A DNA stretch of 64,000 nucleotides from a virus. This document shows positions 7,643 to 16,103 of this stretch, one piece after another (the stretch's first letter is position 1; each line of letters begins with the position of its first letter). The position numbers and the translations under genes are program-made. The stretch covers positions 1 through 64,000 of the IMG/VR virus record IMGVR_UViG_3300023178_000019; one strand, given 5' to 3'. Under the pieces are notes generated by a model. It was not told the origin of the DNA, did not search any database, and saw only the letters and a list, made by a program, of their open reading frames with translations.

Positions 7643-9101
7643 TCCAGTCCACCTTTTCAATTGTGAATGGGTACTGCGCCTCTTTGTAAAACTTTTTACG
7701 TTGAGTAAGGTGCCGCTTCGCAAACTTACAAGTGCTTGTAAGATCCCATATTTGTACGAAGTCTTTGTCCTTTGCCTTTCTTACGCCTCTACCTATAGAT
7801 TGAATAACACGAACAAAAGATTTACCAGGCTCAATAAGAACAAGGTTAAAGATCCGAGGAATATTAATCCCAACAGCCGCAACCCCATATGTAGCGATGA
7901 CCACTTGGTTATCACCTGTATTAATCTCGTCATAAGCATCCTTTCGATCTTTTAGCTTAACGTCACCCTTTACAAATGTTGATCCGGGTATTAGTTCTTG
8001 TAGCATTTCGCCTGCACTAATTCTGTCTACAAGTATAAGTGTATTACCTGATTGCCTTACTGTGTTTAGTAGTTTGCCTATATATTCTATTCTGTCTTTA
8101 TTTGTTACTAGATACTTTAATTCTGATTGATAATCAGTGTGTACTTGAGTGTCCATTAATTGTACAATGTTAACATGACACTGTGATAGCACACCTTTGT
8201 CTTGTAATTCCTTAGCACTGATCTGTCCAATTACTGGACCTAATGAAGCGTGGATAGACTCAAACTCAAACTTCTCTTTAGGTACTGTGCCAGTTAGTCC
8301 CCAACGGATAGGAGCGTTGCGTAGGTTGCGTGTAAGCAGATTCTTTAGTACTTCTGCTTTAGCTTGGTGTACTTCGTCGACAATAATAGTGCTTACACCT
8401 TCTAAGAACTCTGCTAGGCTTAATACAGCCGCGCCGTCCTTATGCCGCTTGTCAAGTATATTCAAACTTTGCCAAGTGCATATAGTGTGAGTCTTACCTA
8501 GTTCTTTTCTGTCTCCGAAGTACACCCCTACGTCTAACCCACAATTGATGTAGTCTTCTTCTGTTTGTGTAACAAGTGATTTGTTAGGCACAATCACAAG
8601 ACTACGTCCGTACGGCTCACTAATGTGTGACAGTGTGGCTGTGGTAATTGTTTTACCTGCACCTGTTGCAATTTCCTGCAAGCTCTGTGGGTTTTGTAGA
8701 AAGTTGTTGATTGCTGTAACTTGATAGTCACGCAGAATTATTTCTTCGCCTTCTGCAGGATGACCTTTTGGCCAGCGTACACCTTGGTCTGCCCAGTAAC
8801 GTTCTGTAATAGTAGGAAAGTTAAACTGTACTGGATGTCTATTATCTTCAATGTCAACTATTTGGACGTTATTTTTTTGTAAAGTATCAACAATGACATC
8901 AAGATGATTAACGTAGCCTGTCCCGCCAATACCAAAGAAAGCAACTTTACCGTCCCATCGTCCCAGTTTATACTGGGGCATGTATCGAGCATAAGGCACT
9001 TCAAACTTAAGAGCATTGGAGAGCTTTCTTCTAACATCTACATCTAATCCTTCTAGTTTGATGTTTACTTCATCTTCAATTATTAGTTTGCAACTTGCCA
9101 A
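7635..9101 (-). CDS. uvsW: UvsW superfamily 2 DNA/RNA helicase
   Basis: UvsW is the T4 branch-migrating helicase that dismantles R-loops and remodels forks, switching replication from origin- to recombination-dependent. This 488-aa protein has the N-terminal UvsW domain (YKLGRWDGKVAFF, about residues 44-56), Walker A ATGAGKT (145-151), the DEVH box (242-245), the motif III-like GLTGT and motif VI (QSIGRGVRK near 440). The start is a TTG right after the upstream TAA, preceded by GAGGAAATT. The next ATG would remove most of the N-terminal domain. This makes it an unusual TTG start coupled to the 412-aa gene upstream. Length is close to T4 UvsW (503 aa). Confidence 0.93.
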   Translation of the reverse strand: MASCKLIIEDEVNIKLEGLDVDVRRKLSNALKFEVPYARYMPQYKLGRWDGKVAFFGIGGTGYVNHLDVIVDTLQKNNVQIVDIEDNRHPVQFNFPTITERYWADQGVRWPKGHPAEGEEIILRDYQVTAINNFLQNPQSLQEIATGAGKTITTATLSHISEPYGRSLVIVPNKSLVTQTEEDYINCGLDVGVYFGDRKELGKTHTICTWQSLNILDKRHKDGAAVLSLAEFLEGVSTIIVDEVHQAKAEVLKNLLTRNLRNAPIRWGLTGTVPKEKFEFESIHASLGPVIGQISAKELQDKGVLSQCHVNIVQLMDTQVHTDYQSELKYLVTNKDRIEYIGKLLNTVRQSGNTLILVDRISAGEMLQELIPGSTFVKGDVKLKDRKDAYDEINTGDNQVVIATYGVAAVGINIPRIFNLVLIEPGKSFVRVIQSIGRGVRKAKDKDFVQIWDLTSTCKFAKRHLTQRKKFYKEAQYPFTIEKVDWNV

Positions 9102-10340
9102 TTAAATTTCCTCAATAGATTGTCTTTGAAACCGCATGTACTGAGATGTATTACTATCAAACTGTAGTACTAAATCAAATTCGTTTAGATATGCTTTTGT
9201 TTTTATGTTTGGTCTAATACTTTCTAACATAAGAGCAGTATAAGCATTCCAATCAGATTTGATTAAAGGTTTCGGTATCTTATCGTTAATATACACTATT
9301 TTTGTGTTTTTGTCAAGAGGAGAATTTAGTTTATTGTCTTTAATGTAACTATTAAAGTCATTATTTTTGTCATTATCTAGTCTAAATAAAACTGTAGACT
9401 CAGTGTCATCTAGAATGTTTCTAAAAGCTCTATGTACTTTAACCAAATGATTTAATGGATTGTCAGAAGGTAGTATTACTAAAAGAGGAAATCTTTTTAA
9501 TTCGACTATGCTATATATTAAGTTATCAAACGTGTATTTGTTTGAATTAACCATCACGTTTTTTTGTGTTCTGTTGATTATTTTTTGACTAATAATACTT
9601 AAATTATTAGTACTAATTTCTAAGTCATTTTTGTCAAAATAGTTTAATCCGAATATTTTTTGTTTGTCTTTATAAAGTGCTAAATTTTTAGTTGTAGGTT
9701 TTCCTAACATTTTTTCTAAATTAGTTTTAGCAACATCTGGTAAATGTTTTACTTCAAAGTTATATACACCAGGAATATATAAATGTTTATTGTTATTAAT
9801 TTTTTCTAATTGTTCATATGTTTCAATAAGAAAATCATCTATGTCAAAATTCTTATCTTTAAATATTTCTACCAAACGGTGTATATTTTTTTCATTGAGA
9901 ACAAAATAATGTTCGTGGCTACCTTTTGTATGATGATAGTCGCCTACCTTTTGTATTTTATCTAGTTCTACTATAAGTTTTTTACTAAACGGAAATCTAA
10001 CCTTAATCCACTTTCTATCACTTTTATGCAAATGATAGGGTGTGTTAGGAAACGGATTATCATAATCACAAACTTTAATATATTTGCTTCTATCAATTTC
10101 TCTCAGAGGCATTCTAAGATTTTCTAATTCTACTTCAAAATTAGAATTATTGTCAAATTGATCTTTATATTTTAGTAGTTTTTCTTTTACTAAAGAATAT
10201 TGTCTATCAGTTAATGCTGTTCCCCTAAAGACTTGTCTTCCTATACTTTGTAATATAGAAATGTCGCTAGACTCTATCTTAAACATAGAACTGTTTTTAA
10301 GTCCAACTAATAATTCAAGGTAATCTTCTACTGTATTCAT
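9102..10340 (-). CDS. Conserved phage protein upstream of uvsW, 412 aa
   Basis: This is a Lys/Asn-rich protein beginning MNTVEDYLELLVGLKNSSMF. The N-terminal part (LTDRQYSLVKEKLLKYKDQF; MPLREIDRSKYIKV) is helical and contains a repeated 'I-x-R-x-x' style surface. The C-terminal 150 residues show alternating hydrophobic strands (FPLLVILPSD, KIVYINDK) like a Rossmann-type fold. I recall relatives as hypotheticals in marine T4-like phages. No catalytic motif is evident. It is the first gene of a uvsW operon and is driven by a near-perfect sigma70 promoter only six bases upstream, so it should be early. Confidence 0.65.
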   Translation of the reverse strand: MNTVEDYLELLVGLKNSSMFKIESSDISILQSIGRQVFRGTALTDRQYSLVKEKLLKYKDQFDNNSNFEVELENLRMPLREIDRSKYIKVCDYDNPFPNTPYHLHKSDRKWIKVRFPFSKKLIVELDKIQKVGDYHHTKGSHEHYFVLNEKNIHRLVEIFKDKNFDIDDFLIETYEQLEKINNNKHLYIPGVYNFEVKHLPDVAKTNLEKMLGKPTTKNLALYKDKQKIFGLNYFDKNDLEISTNNLSIISQKIINRTQKNVMVNSNKYTFDNLIYSIVELKRFPLLVILPSDNPLNHLVKVHRAFRNILDDTESTVLFRLDNDKNNDFNSYIKDNKLNSPLDKNTKIVYINDKIPKPLIKSDWNAYTALMLESIRPNIKTKAYLNEFDLVLQFDSNTSQYMRFQRQSIEEI

Positions 10341-10375
10341 AAGTATATTATAACTTAAAACAGTTTAGAAGTCAA
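10341..10375 (-). promoter_or_regulatory. Sigma70-type early promoter for the uvsW operon
   Basis: On the minus strand TTGACT (10375-10370), a 17-base spacer and TATAAT (10352-10347) match the bacterial consensus in 11 of 12 positions. The ATG of the 412-aa gene starts six bases after the -10 box, so transcription should begin at or next to the start codon, giving a leaderless or nearly leaderless early mRNA. No Shine-Dalgarno sequence is present. Confidence 0.75.
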
Positions 10376-11209
10376 GCGTTTAAGTGGTAGTCCTGCAGAA
10401 ATTTCTTCTACTGTATATTCAGTCCAAGCGTAATCGTTTAGCCATTGTGTTCTATCCGGAGTCAATGGTGTTTCTATATCGTGAAGAAAGTCTATGTCGT
10501 TACCAACGTCATACGCTAACGAGCTAGGGCTTACAAACGCTGGAACACCTTCTAGTACACTGTGTATACCAGGATTACTACTATAGCTTACAGTAGCATA
10601 TACGTTGCTGTAGTCTATATCAAAATCGTCATAGCTACCAGGTGTTTGTTTAGGTGTTTGTCTACGAACGTTTTTAAATTCGTGTTCAATGCTGGGTAAT
10701 GTGCATCTAGGATGAGGACGAAAAACAATTGGCCTATCAGTATGTTTTTGTATTTCAGTAATTGTATTCATTACCCAGTTACTCATACTAGGCATATTAA
10801 TCCATTGCAGACTTTTATCGTGTTGCCCGCATATAAGAATGTATTCGCCGTTATTCCGCCAAGGCTTTAGCGAAAGATCCAAAACATTAGCACGATCGCT
10901 GTTATTACCGTTATCACCAAAGTAACCATCTCTATTAATTCCGTTTAATGCAACTTTCCAAGTTGTACCTCTACTTATACCACCTACTTCTAGGACCACG
11001 GTCGGTTTGGATTGTTCCAAGTTCCTTTTCCAGATATCTTTATTCTTAGCCATTCTCCCAGCGAATAGAACACTCCAAATAACATCAACATCAGATACAG
11101 GGTCGTTCCAAACAACGTCATGCCCAGCAGCCACAAGACTGTGAGCAAAGGCATTAAAAACTTCTCTACTATTAAGTGCGCCATAATTTGTCCATAAACT
11201 AAATTTCAT
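10355..11209 (-). CDS. GT-B-like glycan biosynthesis protein
   Basis: The protein has 284 aa. The C-terminal half carries HTDRPIVFRPHPR (about residues 156-168) and a YSSNPGIHSVLEGVPAFVSP segment (about 209-228), typical of GT-B glycosyltransferases of the capsule-synthesis/Kdo-transferase type that bind nucleotide sugar in the second Rossmann domain. The N-terminal half begins like a nucleotide-binding fold (MKFSLWTNYGALNSREVFNA). It is paralogous to the protein at 12686-13627 and to the C-terminal domain of the one at 13609-15303. It probably adds a sugar to a surface or virion glycan; donor and acceptor are unknown. It diverges from the plus-strand GT-A gene. Confidence 0.6.
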   Translation of the reverse strand: MKFSLWTNYGALNSREVFNAFAHSLVAAGHDVVWNDPVSDVDVIWSVLFAGRMAKNKDIWKRNLEQSKPTVVLEVGGISRGTTWKVALNGINRDGYFGDNGNNSDRANVLDLSLKPWRNNGEYILICGQHDKSLQWINMPSMSNWVMNTITEIQKHTDRPIVFRPHPRCTLPSIEHEFKNVRRQTPKQTPGSYDDFDIDYSNVYATVSYSSNPGIHSVLEGVPAFVSPSSLAYDVGNDIDFLHDIETPLTPDRTQWLNDYAWTEYTVEEISAGLPLKRLTSKLF

Positions 11210-11210
11210 A

Positions 11211-11218
11211 TGTAAATA
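11211..11218 (+). promoter_or_regulatory. Late-type box for the plus-strand GT-A gene
   Basis: TGTAAATA on the plus strand lies 32 bases before the ATG at 11251. It is a variant of the late consensus and faces the oppositely oriented box at 11232-11239. Confidence 0.4.
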
Positions 11219-11231
11219 CTTTCATATAGTT

Positions 11232-11239
11232 TATTTACA
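11232..11239 (-). promoter_or_regulatory. Late-type box for the GT-B-like gene
   Basis: TGTAAATA on the minus strand lies 22 bases before the ATG at 11209. Together with the box at 11211-11218 it forms overlapping divergent promoters within a 41-base intergenic space. Confidence 0.4.
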
Positions 11240-11250
11240 CGAGGTACACA

Positions 11251-12087
11251 ATGCCAGCAATAACTGTGGTTACAACATTTCATCCAGACGGGTATTCAAA
11301 ATACGGACAAAGATTTTTAGAAAGTTTTGCAAAACAAGTAGATCCAAGAATTAAATTAGTAGTATATGCTGAAGGAATATTACCTCCTAATCCAGATATA
11401 AGAAGAATAGAAATACTAAGTGCAGAAAAGGCATTACCTAAACTAAATGCATTTAAAGAAAAATATAAAAACGATCCTAGAGCAAACGGCATTCCTCCAG
11501 ATGATATAAAAGCAAGACGCCCAAGAGATTGGCATAAAGCATTTAAGTGGGATGGCATTAGATTTGCTAATAAAACTTATGCAGTATTTGATGCATTTGA
11601 AAAAGGCAAGGATTGGATTGTATGGATGGACGCAGACAGTTACATCCACAGTCACTGGAGTTACGAAGACTTTATATCACTGCTGCCTAACAACACATAC
11701 ATTACATATGTAGGTAGAGGTAAAGGATCACAAACATGGCCCGAGTGCGGATTCTATGGTATGAATAAAAATCATCCTGTGTGTCACGAGTTTATGAAGG
11801 ACTTTGAAGCAATGTATGAAGATGCGGAAAACGGAATGTTTAAGTTAGAAGAATGGCACGACAGTTATATCTTTGGCGAAATATTAAACAAGTATAAAGA
11901 GTTTCCGTCACACGATTATAGTGCAGACATGTATCTTAAGGAAGCTAAGACAGGCGGTGGTGGACATCCACTTATTAATGGTCCGTTAGGTAAATGGATG
12001 GATCACATGAAAGGCGGACGTAAAGACAGTGGCAAAAGTTTGCCTAAAGACTTAATGGTTAACAGAACCGAAGACTATTGGAAATAA
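11251..12087 (+). CDS. GT-A glycosyltransferase
   Basis: This 278-aa protein begins MPAITVVTTFHPDGYSKYGQ, the first strand of a GT-A fold. It has the divalent-metal DxD motif as WMDADSYIH (about residues 125-133), followed by TWPECGFYGMNKNHP and EEWHDSYIFGE, which resemble the acceptor side of family GT2/GT8-like enzymes. A GAGG sequence precedes the ATG. It is one of only two plus-strand genes in the glycan island, and its 3' end overlaps the convergent sulfotransferase gene by 13 bases. The sugar and acceptor are unknown. Confidence 0.7.
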   Translation: MPAITVVTTFHPDGYSKYGQRFLESFAKQVDPRIKLVVYAEGILPPNPDIRRIEILSAEKALPKLNAFKEKYKNDPRANGIPPDDIKARRPRDWHKAFKWDGIRFANKTYAVFDAFEKGKDWIVWMDADSYIHSHWSYEDFISLLPNNTYITYVGRGKGSQTWPECGFYGMNKNHPVCHEFMKDFEAMYEDAENGMFKLEEWHDSYIFGEILNKYKEFPSHDYSADMYLKEAKTGGGGHPLINGPLGKWMDHMKGGRKDSGKSLPKDLMVNRTEDYWK

Positions 12088-12689
12088 TCTCCCCAATATG
12101 TATAATCATCTGAATAATAATCTTTGATTATATCGACATGCTCTTTTGTAACATTTACTAAGACATTAACTTGTGAAGTTGTTTTTGTTTGAGTAGGACG
12201 TATCTTGCATTCTGAAATTTTAGATACATCATCTAAAAATCTAGTACCAATTTCTTGTGTTAAGTAAATGTTATCATAAAAACTAGGATCTTTTTTAAGT
12301 ACAACTACTTGCGGTAATGAGTGCCTTTTTAAATCTATATACTTTTCTCTAAGATAATCGAGATTGTTTATAAAATCTTCCCAGTTGTTTACTTCTTTTT
12401 TAATGTTATTTCTATTTTTTAACATTACACGATCTTTAAAACAACTTACAACTCTTTGCACAGGATCGCGAACAAGTGCATACTTGTAGTCTAGTTCATC
12501 TAAAGAACTATAAGGACTACGTGGTAAGGTTTTCCACCATTCGTCATGTTTTCCTAAAACATGTTTCATCTGTCTGGCTAAGTGCCTTTGTGCTCTAGGA
12601 AATCCTAAAATACTTGTTACACTAGTTGATCCGACTTTTTTACTACAAGCAACATACAGCGTTTTTTGATTTGGAAATTTTACTATCAT
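12075..12689 (-). CDS. PAPS-dependent sulfotransferase-like protein
   Basis: The protein has 204 aa. ACSKKVGSTSV (about residues 14-24) is the 5'-phosphosulfate-binding loop and YALVRDPVQRVVSCFKD (about 70-86) is the 3'-phosphate-binding motif of the Sulfotransfer_2-type family. Members move sulfate from PAPS to a carbohydrate or protein hydroxyl. In a cluster of glycosyltransferases, sulfation of the glycan product is the natural inference. The start overlaps the stop of the gene upstream (ATGA). A second, divergent sulfotransferase lies at 16104-16751. PAPS would be supplied by the host. Confidence 0.75.
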   Translation of the reverse strand: MIVKFPNQKTLYVACSKKVGSTSVTSILGFPRAQRHLARQMKHVLGKHDEWWKTLPRSPYSSLDELDYKYALVRDPVQRVVSCFKDRVMLKNRNNIKKEVNNWEDFINNLDYLREKYIDLKRHSLPQVVVLKKDPSFYDNIYLTQEIGTRFLDDVSKISECKIRPTQTKTTSQVNVLVNVTKEHVDIIKDYYSDDYTYWGDYFQ

Positions 12690-13627
12690 ACATATTGTCT
12701 CATATGTCTCCAGGCTGATCCATCTTCAAGTTCACTAAATTTCCAATGGAACATACTAATACGCTGAAGCCATTTTTCTCTGTCAAACTCTTTAGGTGAT
12801 TCTAATCTACTAAAATCTGAATGTGCTACTTCTGCACATTGGCTAGTGTTAGGATCTGTTATAAATGCATGATAACCTTGTATAATAGGACCAACTATTG
12901 AACTACTATTATGATTAACAACTGCCCAGCATCCATTTAAGTCATCTTCTAAAGAATATCTATTGTTCTGTACTGTAGCAAATTTTACCTGTCTAAGTAG
13001 TCTACTTATTTCACCTGCACGTCTGTTTGTTTGATTATCTTTAGGATGCAATCTTACACGTATAGGTCTATCAGAAAAATTTCTAATAGCATTGCATGTT
13101 TTTATAAGCCACTTGTCTAAACTTAAAGTTCCCATACTCCATCCGCCTTCTCTTTGAGCACAAATTAAAATATGTCCCTTGTCTCGTACTTTATTTTCTA
13201 AAACGATGCCTGTGTCTTTGCTTATTTGTTCCCAACGTTTTGGATCAATATTGTTGTCAAAATAATTTCCTGTATTAGGGAATACTCCGTCAAAACTATA
13301 TCGAAGGTAATGATGTGGCTCGTTTGATTTGTTAGCATACAAAAATAAATTAGCATCTGCGCAACAAACATGCTTATTTTTTGTACAATCTATGACGCTT
13401 TGTCGTAGTCTCAAATGAGGAGCGTTCTTGCCACGTTCATGTTGCCAGCCTTGTATGACTCCAACGTCTGAATCTATTAAATCGTTTCCTTTGTGTAGTA
13501 CACCAATATCGCCGGCTGCATTAACACCTTGCACAAATTTAGTTAAAATGTTAAACTTTTCTTGACTTTTATTTTTGCTAGGTACTACATTGTAGTAACT
13601 AACTACTTTCACTTTACTATCTCCCAA
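12686..13627 (-). CDS. GT-B-like glycan biosynthesis protein
   Basis: The protein has 313 aa. The motif HILICAQREGGWSMGTLSLDK and then FSDRPIRVRLHPKDN (about residues 187-201) match the second Rossmann domain of its paralogues at 10355-11209 and 13609-15303. NHNSSSIVGPIIQGYHAFI corresponds to the donor-binding loop. The first 100 residues resemble an N-terminal GT-B half. The gene overlaps the upstream fusion gene by 19 bases. The product presumably transfers a sugar or sugar phosphate in the same pathway as its neighbours; specificity is unknown. Confidence 0.6.
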   Translation of the reverse strand: MGDSKVKVVSYYNVVPSKNKSQEKFNILTKFVQGVNAAGDIGVLHKGNDLIDSDVGVIQGWQHERGKNAPHLRLRQSVIDCTKNKHVCCADANLFLYANKSNEPHHYLRYSFDGVFPNTGNYFDNNIDPKRWEQISKDTGIVLENKVRDKGHILICAQREGGWSMGTLSLDKWLIKTCNAIRNFSDRPIRVRLHPKDNQTNRRAGEISRLLRQVKFATVQNNRYSLEDDLNGCWAVVNHNSSSIVGPIIQGYHAFITDPNTSQCAEVAHSDFSRLESPKEFDREKWLQRISMFHWKFSELEDGSAWRHMRQYV

Positions 13628-15303
13628 GCATAGCCGTTCATCATTTCTTCTCTATTAAATTGTGCATAACTTAAATGACACATAAGAGAATACATTGTAT
13701 CTTTGTCTGGCATATTTAGATTATTAATTTGTGATAGTTCTGTGTTACATACAGCAGTTGCGCAATTAGGACCTAACGCAATAGCAGGCTTGCCAAAATT
13801 AAGTGCTTCAAGTGCTGCAATACTATTATATGTAACTACACAATAAACATCATTTGCCATTGCTGCTTCTAGTGATTGATTTGTAATTCTGTGTCTACGA
13901 TCAGGTTTTAATCTAATTTCGACAGGACGATCTGTATACTCTTTTAATTGTTCGCTAACCTGCTTTACCCATTCTTCTGGACTCGGTTGATCCCATAACA
14001 TCATAACTTTTTCACTAGGAGGAACAAGTAGAATTTTTCTCCCATCGCCTTTAAACTTTTTGTATTTCCAGTTTAGTAAACGGTCATCAGGTCGATACAT
14101 AATAGGTTGTGTATTTTGTAATGCGTTCTTAGTTACACGATGCCATATTTTAGATTTGCTTCCTTCGTTACCGAAATACCCTGTATCAATAGCATAAAAT
14201 GTACGCTTTGTTTCCCAACAATGCTGTAGAGCTTTTCTACTGCCGCCGCCTAGTCCTCTAATTACTAATGGTGTATCTGTACGTTCTTCAGTCTTCCAAT
14301 CACTTAATCTACCACCACTACCTATTACAAAACTTTGTAAATATTCGTCGTACTGTAATCCGTCTTTGTTATATGCAATTCCCTCTTCAGGATCAATTGC
14401 AGCATTTTTATGAACTGTTCCTTTCATAAATTTATTTTGTATAATTTTCATTGCTTCTTCCTGGGTGTTTCCGTAATACTTACCTGTAGGATCAATTGGT
14501 GTATATATTACTGTTTTTACGGTATCAAGTACTTCACTAGGTAAGGTTAACTCTTCAAATTTTGATCCTTTTGATTTTGCTAAATTTGTCTTTTGTTCTG
14601 CACCTTTTATACCTTCCATTAGATACTTACGTTCTGCTCTGTAGTATTCTAAATTATACTCGCAATCTTTATATTCTTCGAACCAAGGTCCGCCTTCTGT
14701 ATAATGAATAAACTTCGGCTTTCCATCTTCCGGTTCTTTATACCATCCTACTAGCCAGTTCCATTCGTGACTAATTGCACCAATTTCGTTATCTTTTAAC
14801 CAACTAAATCTATGTAGATACTTACCGTCAATATTAGGATCGTTAACAAGGTCTTTTGTTAGTTTTGCGTTACTTGGATGTCCGCAGTTAACTAACATCA
14901 TACTTGACCAATTTTTACGTGGATAGTTTAACTGTTGTCTGCCATCCATTTTTGTGCCTTCTTTAGGCGTATAATCGTGTTGTGCGCACATTAATGCATA
15001 CTTATTGTCAGCTTGATCAAATAATTTTTTTACATCTTCAACAGCAATAAAGTCACAATCAATAAACAATGCCCAACCCTTGAACTGTGCCATTTCTGCT
15101 ATTAAAAATCTTGTAAATGTAAATTCAGTACTAGCAAGTTTGTCTGACTTGCGCCAATATAGCCCGTCTCTTTTTAGTAATCTTTGCTTTAAAGGAATAA
15201 CTTCAATAGGAACTGATGCAGTATCTAACAAACTTTGTTTACAGGCTTGGTAAGCAATATCTTCTCTACTATCCCAGCCTACATATATTCTTAATGGATC
15301 CAT
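13609..15303 (-). CDS. Two-domain glycosyltransferase (GT-A plus GT-B-like)
   Basis: This 564-aa protein is a fusion. Residues 1-230 form a GT-A domain: RIYVGWDSREDIAYQACKQS near the start, the metal motif in ALFIDCDFIAVED, and LMLVNC-type acceptor strands. Residues about 330-564 form a GT-B-like domain: a glycine-rich GLGGGSRKALQHC, KILLVPPSEKVMMLWDQPSP, TDRPVEIRLKPDRRH and YNSIAALEALNFGKPAIALG. The linker near 240-330 is charged. The fusion suggests two sequential sugar additions on one polypeptide. It overlaps the downstream GT-B gene and starts in a TAATG junction with the cytidylyltransferase-cupin gene. Confidence 0.7.
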   Translation of the reverse strand: MDPLRIYVGWDSREDIAYQACKQSLLDTASVPIEVIPLKQRLLKRDGLYWRKSDKLASTEFTFTRFLIAEMAQFKGWALFIDCDFIAVEDVKKLFDQADNKYALMCAQHDYTPKEGTKMDGRQQLNYPRKNWSSMMLVNCGHPSNAKLTKDLVNDPNIDGKYLHRFSWLKDNEIGAISHEWNWLVGWYKEPEDGKPKFIHYTEGGPWFEEYKDCEYNLEYYRAERKYLMEGIKGAEQKTNLAKSKGSKFEELTLPSEVLDTVKTVIYTPIDPTGKYYGNTQEEAMKIIQNKFMKGTVHKNAAIDPEEGIAYNKDGLQYDEYLQSFVIGSGGRLSDWKTEERTDTPLVIRGLGGGSRKALQHCWETKRTFYAIDTGYFGNEGSKSKIWHRVTKNALQNTQPIMYRPDDRLLNWKYKKFKGDGRKILLVPPSEKVMMLWDQPSPEEWVKQVSEQLKEYTDRPVEIRLKPDRRHRITNQSLEAAMANDVYCVVTYNSIAALEALNFGKPAIALGPNCATAVCNTELSQINNLNMPDKDTMYSLMCHLSYAQFNREEMMNGYAWEIVK

Positions 15304-16064
15304 TAGTCTCTTCTTTCAATATCTTCTTCGGTTAGCTCATCACCTAACCAGACTTCAATTACCTTTGCGGTAATATCACCTACGTTTGTTGCTTTGTGCC
15401 AAGTATTAACTGGTATGTCAATACTGTCTCCCGAATAGTATGTTTTATTAATTATGTCATTATTCTCAAATTGTAATGCCATGTGTATTGTACCTTCTAC
15501 AACATGCCAATGTTCTGAACGTTTAAAATGTCGTTGATCGCTAAGACTTTTACCTACATCAAACGCAAGTTTTTTAGTAGCCCAGCCATCGCCTTTATCT
15601 AGCACAGTGTAGTTGCCCCATGCACGTTCTGTAGTAGGTTGAGCCCATTCTTTTAAAATCCAACTGCTTGAATTCTTTTTATCTTCGCCGCCTACACCAA
15701 ATGCAAATTCTACACTAGGATGTCCGCCATATGCTTCGTATTCAGGTGTAGTAGTATTACTTCTATCGCCGCCATTGGCAAATATAATCTTGCCAGTTGT
15801 AGTTGACATTGTATGAAAAATTGCTTGACTTGCACTATTGTCGCTGTCGTCAAATCCTATAACCTTATCTACTACTGCTAGTTCTTTAATAATAGCAACA
15901 CGTTCTTTAAACGGCATAAACGGTTTACCTTTTTTTCGTGTTAACCAATCGTCGCTGTTAACTCCTACGATTAATCGATCTCCTAATTCTCGTGCTGCTT
16001 TAAAATATTCTATATGTCCGGAGTGCAGAGGATCAAATCCTCCTGTGACTAATACTGTTTTCAT
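15303..16064 (-). CDS. Cytidylyltransferase-like/cupin fusion protein
   Basis: This 253-aa protein starts MKTVLVTGGFDPLHSGHIEY. The GGFDPLHSGH loop is the HxGH nucleotidyltransferase motif, and the first about 130 residues resemble the HldE C-terminal adenylyltransferase (paralogue at 42906-44048). Residues about 155-253 form a cupin (RSEHWHVVEGTIHMALQF; DSIDIPVNTWHKATNVGD) like the type II mannose-6-phosphate isomerase cupin. The fusion may activate a sugar phosphate and isomerise it. The ATG at 16064 was chosen because a late box sits exactly five bases before it; an upstream reading from 16148 would cross the divergent gene. Confidence 0.7.
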   Translation of the reverse strand: MKTVLVTGGFDPLHSGHIEYFKAARELGDRLIVGVNSDDWLTRKKGKPFMPFKERVAIIKELAVVDKVIGFDDSDNSASQAIFHTMSTTTGKIIFANGGDRSNTTTPEYEAYGGHPSVEFAFGVGGEDKKNSSSWILKEWAQPTTERAWGNYTVLDKGDGWATKKLAFDVGKSLSDQRHFKRSEHWHVVEGTIHMALQFENNDIINKTYYSGDSIDIPVNTWHKATNVGDITAKVIEVWLGDELTEEDIERRD

Positions 16065-16069
16065 ACAGA

Positions 16070-16077
16070 TATTTATG
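16070..16077 (-). promoter_or_regulatory. Late box with five-base spacing to the start codon
   Basis: CATAAATA on the minus strand ends five bases before the ATG at 16064. In T4 late promoters the start site is about six bases after the box, so the mRNA should begin with the AUG. No Shine-Dalgarno sequence is present. Confidence 0.6.
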
Positions 16078-16090
16078 TACGCATTTAACT

Positions 16091-16098
16091 GATAAATA
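16091..16098 (+). promoter_or_regulatory. Late box with five-base spacing to the start codon
   Basis: GATAAATA on the plus strand ends five bases before the ATG at 16104. It forms a divergent pair with the box at 16070-16077 within a 39-base intergenic space. A leaderless sulfotransferase mRNA is predicted. Confidence 0.65.
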
Positions 16099-16103
16099 TC
16101 TTT

